Assembly (NCBI GenBank): GCA_041477005.1
Contig: JBGOUJ010000188.1
Coordinates: 1-11,890 of the forward strand
Direction: 5' to 3'
Length of the DNA: 11,890 nucleotides
Source of the DNA: JBGOUJ01 sp041477005
GTDB lineage: Bacteria; Acidobacteriota; Terriglobia; Bryobacterales; JACQDG01
Shown here: positions 1 to 5,884 of the stretch, piece after piece
How the letters are laid out: the number at the start of each line of letters is the position of its first letter
Numbering within the stretch: position 1 is the first letter of the stretch
The notes under the pieces: generated by a model
Databases searched by the model: none
What the model was told of the DNA's origin: nothing
The model's input: only the letters and a program-made list of their open reading frames with translations
Translations under genes and position numbers: made by a program

Positions 1-2115
1 CACTTCCTCGACACCATCTACGAGCGCTTCTTCCGCGGCTACTCCGTCAAGGTGGCCGACACCCACGGCATCGTCTACACGCCCCCCGCGATTGTCAACT
101 ACATGTGGACCAGCGTCGCCGAAGCCCTCCAATCCGACTTCGGCCTGACTCTCTCTTCACCGGGCGTCACCATCCTCGACCCCTGCACCGGCACCGGCAA
201 CTTCATCGCGAACCTGCTGCCCCGCCTCCCCCACCGCGACCAGCTTTTCGCCAACGAGGTCATGCTGATGCCCTACTACATCGCCGCCCTCAACATCGAG
301 CATGCCTACCTGGACCTCACCGGCCGCTACGAGTCCTTCGAAGGACTCGGCTTCGTCGATACCCTCGACATGGCCGAGGGCCGCCAGATGACCCTGTTCA
401 CCGAGAAGAACACCACGCGTGTTGCCCGCCAGCGCCAGGCCCCGATTACCGTCATCATCGGCAACCCGCCCTACAACGTCGGGCAGATCAACGAGAACGA
501 CAACAACAAGAACCGGAAGTACGACGTGATCGATAGCCGTATCCGCGACACGTACGCACGGGACTCCTCAGCTACTCTTAAGACGCAGCTCTACGACCCC
601 TACGTCAAGTTCTTTCGGTGGGCCACCGACCGCTTGGGCGACCGCGACGGGATCGTCTGCTTCGTCTCGAACAACAGCTTTGTCGACCAGATAGCTTTCG
701 ATGGGATGCGCAAGCACCTGCTCCAGGACTTCACCAGGATCGACCACCTCGACTTGCGGGGCAGCGTCCGCAAGTTCCCCAAGTACGCCGGGACCACCCA
801 CAACGTCTTTGGCATCCAGGTCGGCGTAGGGATCACCGTCGCCGTGCGTTGTACAGGCGAGCGCTACCTCCGCTACGCCCGCGTCCGCGAGCACTGGCGC
901 AAGGAGGAGAAGCTCGGCTGGCTCGACAAGCGCCAAGTCGACTGGCATACCCTAACCCCGGATGAACGGTGCACTTGGCTCGTCCCCGGTCACGCTGCCG
1001 AGTTTGCCGCCTTTCTGCCGATCAACGAAATCTTTGAGCGTATGTCCAATGGAGTGAAGACCAATCGCGACGCCGTCGTCTACGACTTCCGCCGCGAGGC
1101 CCTCATCACTCGCGTCCGACAGTTCATCGACGAATACAACTCCGAGGTCGACCGGTGGCGTCGCTCCGGTGGCAAAGTCACGGTCGATGACTTCGTCCGC
1201 TATGACCGCATCAAGTGGAGCGAGACGCTCAAACGCCACCTCCAGCGAGGTGCATACGCCGAGTTTGAAGTCGGCAAAATCCGCGGCACTCTTTACCGCC
1301 AATTCACCAAGGAGCTTCTCTACTTCGACACCATTCTCATCGACCGTCCGCTTCAGTTCCCCCGCATCTTCCCCACCCCTGCCGCCGAGGAGGAAAACCT
1401 CACCGTCGCCCTCACGAGTCTGGGTTCCGAAAAGCCATTCATGACCCTCATCACCGATCGCATCTGTGACCTGCACCTTGTCGGTGCCGGTTCCGGGTCG
1501 CAATGCTTCCCCTTCTACACCTACGATCCCGACGGCTCCCACCGCCGCGAAAACATCACCGACCCCGCCCTCGACCGCTTCCGCACCCACTACCACGACC
1601 CGCAAATCACCAAGTGGGACGTCTTCCACTACATCTACGCCCTTCTCCACCACTCCGCCTACCGCGAGCGCTTCGCCGACAACCTCAAGCGCGAGCTCCC
1701 ACGCATCCCCTTCGCCCCCGACTTCCCGGCGTTCGTCGCCATCGGCCGCGACCTCGCCCGCCTCCACGTCCACTACGAGTCCCTCGACCCCTGGCCCCTC
1801 CAGTGGATCGAGGACCCCAAGCAACCCCTCAGCTACCGCGTCGAACGAATGCGTCTCAGCAAGGACAAGACATCCCTCGCCCTCAACTCTTCCCTCACCC
1901 TCGCCGGCATTCCTCCCGAGACTTACGAATACCGCCTCGGCAACCGCTCCGCCCTCGAATGGGTCATCGACCAGTACCGCGTCTCCGAGAATCCACCTTC
2001 CGACCCCAACCGCGACGACGACCCCGAGTACATCGTCCGCCTCGTCGGTCAGGTCGTCCGCGTCAGCGTCGAAACCGCCGCCCTGGTCCGCTCCCTCCCC
2101 GCCGCCTTCGCCTGA
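1..2115 (+). CDS. Type ISP-like N6-adenine DNA methyltransferase with C-terminal specificity domain (5' partial)
   Basis: The reading frame is open from the first base and ends at TGA 2113-2115, so 704 residues of a longer protein are present; the GTG at 52 is internal. Seen: a conserved block just before the methyltransferase (FLDTIYERFF), the SAM-binding motif DPCTGTGNF (178-204), the adenine-methyltransferase catalytic motif NPPYN (463-477), then a long C-terminal region ending in segments such as LSYRVERMRLSKDK and RLGNRSALEWVIDQY. I recognise these as typical of the C-terminal specificity domain of type ISP enzymes. Known of the family: single-chain type ISP enzymes carry nuclease, helicase, coupler, methyltransferase and target-recognition domains in that order. 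Only the last two and the end of the coupler would lie here, so nuclease and helicase cannot be confirmed. It modifies adenine in a specific DNA site and probably also restricts unmodified DNA. Leu codons are almost all CTC, unlike the genes further right. An orphan methylase of the same family is the main alternative. Confidence 0.9.
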   Translation, partial: HFLDTIYERFFRGYSVKVADTHGIVYTPPAIVNYMWTSVAEALQSDFGLTLSSPGVTILDPCTGTGNFIANLLPRLPHRDQLFANEVMLMPYYIAALNIEHAYLDLTGRYESFEGLGFVDTLDMAEGRQMTLFTEKNTTRVARQRQAPITVIIGNPPYNVGQINENDNNKNRKYDVIDSRIRDTYARDSSATLKTQLYDPYVKFFRWATDRLGDRDGIVCFVSNNSFVDQIAFDGMRKHLLQDFTRIDHLDLRGSVRKFPKYAGTTHNVFGIQVGVGITVAVRCTGERYLRYARVREHWRKEEKLGWLDKRQVDWHTLTPDERCTWLVPGHAAEFAAFLPINEIFERMSNGVKTNRDAVVYDFRREALITRVRQFIDEYNSEVDRWRRSGGKVTVDDFVRYDRIKWSETLKRHLQRGAYAEFEVGKIRGTLYRQFTKELLYFDTILIDRPLQFPRIFPTPAAEEENLTVALTSLGSEKPFMTLITDRICDLHLVGAGSGSQCFPFYTYDPDGSHRRENITDPALDRFRTHYHDPQITKWDVFHYIYALLHHSAYRERFADNLKRELPRIPFAPDFPAFVAIGRDLARLHVHYESLDPWPLQWIEDPKQPLSYRVERMRLSKDKTSLALNSSLTLAGIPPETYEYRLGNRSALEWVIDQYRVSENPPSDPNRDDDPEYIVRLVGQVVRVSVETAALVRSLPAAFA

Positions 2116-2130
2116 CTTGGGCGATCCACT

Positions 2131-2314
2131 TCAACGACGATCATTGCTCCTCGCGCAATAGGGTGACAGACCGCGAAGTGCCGCAAGCCCTTTTGCCTTA
2201 AGCGTGTACGACCGTCTTCGGCGTCAGGATTTGAGTGAAAAGTTTCGGGAGCAACTCAGTCTCACCGATGAGGATCAACCAGCAGAGCGGCGACGCGCCC
2301 GCCACCGCGATCAT
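2131..2314 (-). pseudogene. Remnant of PIN-domain toxin (DUF3368-like), truncated
   Basis: An ATG at 2314-2312 overlaps the stop of the antitoxin gene (ATGA). It opens a frame of 38 codons that ends at TAA 2200-2198. The peptide begins MIAVAGASPLCWLILIGETE and continues LLPKLF, which matches the start of DUF3368-type PIN toxins (typically MIVVADASPL..LI.IG...LLP.LF). Two defects are visible. The usual acidic residue of the D-A/T-S-P motif is Gly (VAGASPL), and the frame stops after about a quarter of a normal PIN domain. Directly beyond, in another frame (2202-2131), lies LKAKGLAALRGL, which resembles the near-C-terminal stretch of the same family (AKAKGLIPAL). The gene may therefore have suffered an internal deletion with a frame change; that last step is inference from a short match. 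The toxin is almost certainly non-functional. The position, ATGA coupling and N-terminal match make the family call fairly secure. Confidence 0.7.
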
Positions 2315-2577
2315 CGCCCGCGCAGGCCTCGCATCGCGGCGATGTCTCGCTCCAGGTCCTCCACGGTGTAGTCGTGGTAGGCATCGGCCCGGCGCAGCAG
2401 GGCTTCTGTGTCCCAGCGCGAGGCCAGCCCCAAGATCTGTTGCACCTGTGCGGTTGTAATCCCGGCCGAGCGGTACGCCTCTATCGCTACCGCCTCCAGC
2501 ACCGCCCGCGACACTCCGCCCGACCGCGCCTGCAACTGCCGCGCGATGTCGTCTGGAATCTCAATCGCAACATTCAT
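2311..2577 (-). CDS. UPF0175-family antitoxin-like protein
   Basis: This is an 88-residue protein starting at ATG 2577. A GTG 42 nt upstream would add 14 residues (MKRRGLCQDTGRTP) that do not look like family sequence, and the start MNVAIEIPDDIARQL fits the family. The pattern of a short beta strand (VAIEIPDD), then helices with AVLEAVAIEAYRSAGIT, a helix-turn-helix-like QVQQILGL, and the ending YTVEDLERDI is what I recognise as UPF0175. Members of that family sit beside PIN-domain toxins and act as the antitoxin and DNA-binding autoregulator. Here the toxin gene overlaps by 4 nt (ATGA) but is broken, so this is likely an orphan antitoxin. It could still repress its own promoter or neutralise a related toxin elsewhere. 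It converges on the methyltransferase gene. The family assignment comes from remembered patterns, not a search. Confidence 0.7.
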   Translation of the reverse strand: MNVAIEIPDDIARQLQARSGGVSRAVLEAVAIEAYRSAGITTAQVQQILGLASRWDTEALLRRADAYHDYTVEDLERDIAAMRGLRGR

Positions 2578-2737
2578 CGGCGTCCTGCCTGTATCTTGGC
2601 ACAGGCCCCGCCTCTTCACAAGCCTCTGCCTTCAAGGCCTTTTGATTCAAACATTTCCCGCAGATTCTGGTTGCTTGGCGGAACCGGAGTGATGAATGGG
2701 TCCGCTGAGCGCCCCCGAGGGCCCTTTGAAAAAACCG

Positions 2738-3109
2738 ATGAAAAAACGTGAAATCGACACCGGGAACAACGTCCGGGTGCTTGATTGTGATCAAGTTAGT
2801 AGCCCGGATGGCGCGACCTTCCAAAACGGGCAGGAGCTGCGCAAAATCACCGCCGACTGGCCCCTGGCACGGCTGGCGGAGGTCTGGAATCGGCTGCCTG
2901 GGGTAGGGCGGGTGGCCAAGTTCACCGACCGCCAGACGGCCCGTAGCCGGATCTGGAAGGCGGTTGCCCAACGGGAGGCCCCGTTGACGCACAGGGGCGC
3001 AACGTCGCGCCGGAGGCCGCTAGGACGCACAAGAAGACGGGCAACGGCAAGAAGGCGCACCACGGCGCGCGAGGGATCGCCCACCGCCGGCAGTTGTGTC
3101 CCGGGCCGG
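2738..3109 (+). pseudogene. KFTDR-motif small basic protein, DUF3489-like family, apparently frameshifted and lacking its C-terminal domain
   Basis: The start MKKREIDTGNNVRVLD and the block WPLARLAEVWNRLPGVGRVAKFTDRQTARSRIWKAV (about residues 46-81) match a family of small proteins common in Acidobacteria and relatives. Those usually read WP..RLVEIWN.LPGV..VKKFTDRKTAV.RIWKAI, followed by a Lys/Ala-rich linker, an APREGSKT segment and a C-terminal DUF3489-type winged-helix domain. Here the family-like linker (NVAPEAARTHKKTGNGKK, from about 3001) is in a different frame from the block before it. The REGSPTA segment (about 3069-3089) is back in the original frame, so two compensating indels are likely. 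After it nothing resembles DUF3489, and the frame runs on into the next gene, so the right boundary is approximate. The start ATG 2738 has only an A-rich leader and no clear ribosome binding site. Alternatively the short N-terminal part may still be made. Function unknown; a nucleic-acid-binding role is often assumed. Confidence 0.55.
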
Positions 3110-3164
3110 TTTCACGGTACAACAGAAAGGAAAGGAAAGGACGGGACGCTAGCGGGGAGTTTCA

Positions 3165-3707
3165 ATGGATCTCATCAATTCTTACGCGATCGTGGCTTAC
3201 GTAGCCGGCTCGATCGCGGACTTTGCCAATCGGCTACGGAGAGAGCTGGTGCCGGGGTGCCCCCACCAGGCTCACATCACCATTCTTCCTCCGCGTCCTC
3301 TGCGCGAGTCCACGGCCGAGGCCGCCGAGTTTGCACGCCACCTGGTGGCGCAGTTCGAGCCGTTCGACGTCCGGCTCGGCTCGGTCGGACACTTCCCCGG
3401 GAGTCGCGTGATTTACCTGTCCCTGGCCTCGGGCGGCGTCGAGTTCAGGAGCATGCACGACGTATTGAACACCGGCGCGCTGGAGCAGGCGGAAGCCTAC
3501 CAGTACCTGCCGCACATCACTCTGGGCCAGGAATTGCCGCCGGAATCTTTCGAAGGGGCGCTCGATCTGTCCGAGCGGCGCTGGCAACAGTTCAACCCCA
3601 GGCCGAGCTTGCGGGTCGACGCCGTGACCTTCGTGCAGCAGTGCGCCGACGGAAGCTGGAAAGACTTGACCGAGCTCGGCCTCGGGCGCGTCACTGCGGT
3701 CGGCTAG
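3165..3707 (+). CDS. 2H phosphoesterase superfamily protein (2'-5' RNA ligase-like)
   Basis: A protein of 180 residues with a good ribosome binding site (GGGGAG at 3154-3159, 5 nt before ATG). Two H-x-T motifs are visible: HIT at residues 37-39 in CPHQAHITILPPRPL, and HIT at 117-119 in QYLPHITLGQEL. They lie about 80 residues apart, as expected for the two-lobed 2H fold. The length matches small bacterial members. Known of the family: these enzymes open or form 2',5' or 2',3'-cyclic phosphodiester bonds in RNA or nucleotides, using the paired histidines. The actual substrate here is unknown. There is no signal peptide, so it is cytoplasmic. It heads a plus-strand run, since the next gene starts at the base after its TAG stop, which suggests translational coupling. 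The superfamily call is firm; specificity is not. Confidence 0.85.
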   Translation: MDLINSYAIVAYVAGSIADFANRLRRELVPGCPHQAHITILPPRPLRESTAEAAEFARHLVAQFEPFDVRLGSVGHFPGSRVIYLSLASGGVEFRSMHDVLNTGALEQAEAYQYLPHITLGQELPPESFEGALDLSERRWQQFNPRPSLRVDAVTFVQQCADGSWKDLTELGLGRVTAVG

Positions 3708-4352
3708 ATGTTCACTTGGGTCTGTCCTACTTGCGGCAAAGAGCTGGATCTTGGCGTTAAAGAGTGCCCCGACTGCCAGGGCCGCGCGGCAGCAAAGCCC
3801 TTGGGGCCCGAGGTGGAGCAACTCTCCGGGCCCGAAGCGCCCGCCGCCGGCGGCATCCGCTTTTGGCTGTTGCTGGGGGCAGGCACGCTGGTGGCCGTGG
3901 TCGCGCTGGTCACGTTCGTTCGCTACCGATCGAACCGGCCGCCTCCAGAGGCCGGCCCCAAGGTGGTCCTCGAGGGGCCGGCCGCTCCACAGGCCCTGCC
4001 GCCTCCGCAGGCGACTGAGGCTAAGGCCGAGTCCATGCCTGCCGCCGTCGGCGCTGCCCGCGATCTCGAGTTCGCCGGCATCCGGATGTCTTACGACTCC
4101 CAAAACAAGCCCCAGGTCCGGGCGCTGGTGACCAATCATGGCGAGGAGCCGGTGGACAACGCGAGCTTCACGGTGACCCTCCGCCCGGCCCAATCCGCCG
4201 CCGATGCGCCGCCGCTGGCGCGCTTCACCGTGAAGATCGCCGCGCTCAAGGCTGGAGAATACCGGGAAATCAAGGCGCCGCTCGACGCGTTCGGCACCCT
4301 GGCGTCCATGCCCCCGTGGCGGCGGATCCGCGCCGACGTGGAGGCGCGCTGA
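3708..4352 (+). CDS. Zinc-ribbon, single-pass membrane protein with C-terminal extracytoplasmic domain
   Basis: A protein of 214 residues beginning directly after the stop of the 2H phosphoesterase gene. Residues 6-23 form a zinc ribbon (CPTCG, then CPDC; cysteines at 6, 9, 20 and 23). A hydrophobic segment at about 51-71 (FWLLLGAGTLVAVVALVTF) is followed by Arg residues and a Pro/Ala-rich spacer (about 77-110). A C-terminal domain at about 118-212 (DLEFAGIRMSYDSQNKPQVRALVTNHGEEPV) resembles the beta-rich carbohydrate/FxLD-type or DUF3426-like modules that follow such ribbons in other bacterial proteins; that comparison is tentative. The predicted layout is ribbon in the cytoplasm and beta domain outside. 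No enzyme motif is seen. Pairing with a 2H enzyme and an exported peptidase may reflect co-transcription only. There is no strong ribosome binding site, so expression probably relies on coupling. Not recognised as a named gene. Confidence 0.75.
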   Translation: MFTWVCPTCGKELDLGVKECPDCQGRAAAKPLGPEVEQLSGPEAPAAGGIRFWLLLGAGTLVAVVALVTFVRYRSNRPPPEAGPKVVLEGPAAPQALPPPQATEAKAESMPAAVGAARDLEFAGIRMSYDSQNKPQVRALVTNHGEEPVDNASFTVTLRPAQSAADAPPLARFTVKIAALKAGEYREIKAPLDAFGTLASMPPWRRIRADVEAR

Positions 4353-4365
4353 CAGAGATCCTTCT

Positions 4366-5715
4366 ATGAAGAAACTGGTCCTCTGGTTGCTTCTGGCCGC
4401 CGCCGGAGGGCAGGCGGCATCGCCCCTGCCGGCGCTGCCGCCGCTGCGCGAGCAGGCCCGGATGGAGCAGCAGTGGCTGGCGCGGCGCCTCAACGACGTG
4501 TTGCCGGCGCTGATGCGCAAGCACAAGGTGGCCATGTGGATCGTCAGCATGCGCGAGTATCACGAAGACCCCGTCTTCCGCGCCCTGGTCTCGCCCACCA
4601 TGTTCGCCGCCCGCCGGCGCACCATTTACCTCTTCTACGATCGCGGCCCATCGGCCGGCGTGGAGCGCCTGGCCCTGGGCGGCGGCGACAACGGCGGCCT
4701 CTACACCGCCTTCCGGGACCCGGATACGCCGGGCCGCGAGCTCTACTTGCAAGCCCAGCTCGCCGCTCTGCGCAAGCTGGTTGAGGAGCGTCAGCCCGCC
4801 AGCATAGCGGTGAACATCTCCCGCACCCATGCCTTCTCCGACGGGCTGACATCGGGAGAGCGGGAAGAGCTGGAGGCGGCGCTCGGGCCGCAGTGGGTCT
4901 CGCGCTTCGTGCGGGCCGAGCTGCTGCCGCTCGAGTATGTCGAAACCCGCCTTCCCGAAATGCTGCCCTTCTATCGGGACATGATGCGGATCGTCCACGG
5001 CCTGATCGCCCAGGCGTTTTCGAACGCCGTAATCACACCCGGCAAGACGACCACCGCCGACGTGGTCTGGTGGTTGCGGGAGCAGATCCGGGCGCGCGGC
5101 CTCAGCACCTGGTTTCACCCCGCGGTCGACGTGCAGCGCCGCGGCCGCGGAGTCGTGGCCACGGGCGCCGGCATTCTGGGACACTCCGACGAGGTGGTCA
5201 TCGAACGCGGCGACGTGCTCCACACCGATTTCGGCATCACCGCCATGGGTCTCAACACCGACACTCAGCACATGGGCTACGTCCTGCGCGAGGGCGAGCG
5301 CGATGCGCCGGAGGGCCTGAAGACAGCCTTGCGCAACTCGAACCGCCTGCAGGACATCGTCCTCGACCGTCTGCGCCCCGGCCTGACCGGCAACGCCGCC
5401 CTGGCCGCCATGCTGGAACGGATGCGCGCCGAGGGGATCGACGGCAAGATCTACACGCACCCCATCGGCGATCACGGCCACGGCGCCGGCCCCCTGATCG
5501 GCCTCTACGACCGGCAGGAAGGCGTGCCCGGCCGCGGCGATGTCTCCATCATTCCCGATAGCTGGTTCTCGATCGAGTTGAACGCCACCACCCGAGTGCC
5601 CGAGTGGGGCAACCAGGAAGTGACGGTCTCACTCGAAGAAGACGCCGGCCTAGACGCGCAAGGCGCGCGAAGCTGGATCTTGAGCCGCCAAGAGCGTTTT
5701 CACCTGGTGCGCTGA
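4366..5715 (+). CDS. Secreted M24 metallopeptidase (Xaa-Pro aminopeptidase/prolidase type)
   Basis: A protein of 449 residues. A Sec signal peptide is visible (MKKLVLWLLLAAAGGQA, likely cut near residue 18), so it acts outside the cytoplasm. The N-terminal half (about 30-200) is the non-catalytic creatinase-like domain. The C-terminal half (about 205-449) is the pita-bread fold. All five metal ligands can be placed: D288 in HTDFG, D299 in NTDTQHMGY, H372 in GDHGHGAG, E404 in SIELN and E418 in NQEVTVSLEED. The family uses two divalent metals to release N-terminal residues next to proline or to split Xaa-Pro dipeptides; creatinase-like activity is possible but less likely. It starts 14 nt after the stop of the zinc-ribbon gene. 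The ribosome binding site is weak. The gene ends 169 nt from the convergent M42 gene, so it borders the opposite-strand peptidase cluster. Confidence 0.9.
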   Translation: MKKLVLWLLLAAAGGQAASPLPALPPLREQARMEQQWLARRLNDVLPALMRKHKVAMWIVSMREYHEDPVFRALVSPTMFAARRRTIYLFYDRGPSAGVERLALGGGDNGGLYTAFRDPDTPGRELYLQAQLAALRKLVEERQPASIAVNISRTHAFSDGLTSGEREELEAALGPQWVSRFVRAELLPLEYVETRLPEMLPFYRDMMRIVHGLIAQAFSNAVITPGKTTTADVVWWLREQIRARGLSTWFHPAVDVQRRGRGVVATGAGILGHSDEVVIERGDVLHTDFGITAMGLNTDTQHMGYVLREGERDAPEGLKTALRNSNRLQDIVLDRLRPGLTGNAALAAMLERMRAEGIDGKIYTHPIGDHGHGAGPLIGLYDRQEGVPGRGDVSIIPDSWFSIELNATTRVPEWGNQEVTVSLEEDAGLDAQGARSWILSRQERFHLVR

Positions 5716-5884
5716 CCACTTTCCCATCGTCAGGCCAGACGGGTCGGCCCGGCCCTGAGGGGGGCCAAGCGTCGCCGGTGATGTGCCCGTGTGAGTAGAG
5801 CAGTTGCTTGCCGTCGCGCTCGGTCTGGAGTCCCTGGGGATTGTCACAGCCCGAGGCACCGCCCGAGGGCCCTCACTCGGCCGA
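5716..5884. other. Convergent intergenic region, 169 nt
   Basis: This lies between the stops of the M24 gene (plus) and the double M42 gene (minus). A 5-bp stem with an 8-nt loop (CCGAG...CTCGG, 5863-5880) lies just after the M42 stop in its transcription direction, and a GGCCC...GGGCC stem sits at 5751-5766. Neither has a T-run, so a terminator role is possible but unproven. On the minus strand, one frame over about 5716-5850 is stop-free and has coding-like GC-rich third positions, but no start or family could be assigned. Confidence 0.4.

Noticed and set aside
52..60. GTG at 52 as the start of the methyltransferase
   Set aside because: The frame is open to base 1, and the upstream residues (FLDTIYERFFRGYSVK) are conserved-looking family sequence, so the gene is 5' partial.
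952..1824. Long minus-strand frame opposite the methyltransferase
   Set aside because: It is an antisense shadow in high-GC DNA with Val/Gly/Glu-rich composition and no domain; the plus-strand gene explains the region.
2696..3760. 354-codon plus-strand frame as one real gene
   Set aside because: Only its N-terminal part resembles a family. The rest is an out-of-frame reading through the 2H phosphoesterase gene.
3234..4550. Minus-strand frame of 438 codons across the 2H and zinc-ribbon genes
   Set aside because: It is Arg/Gly-rich shadow sequence spanning three plus-strand genes with clear motifs.
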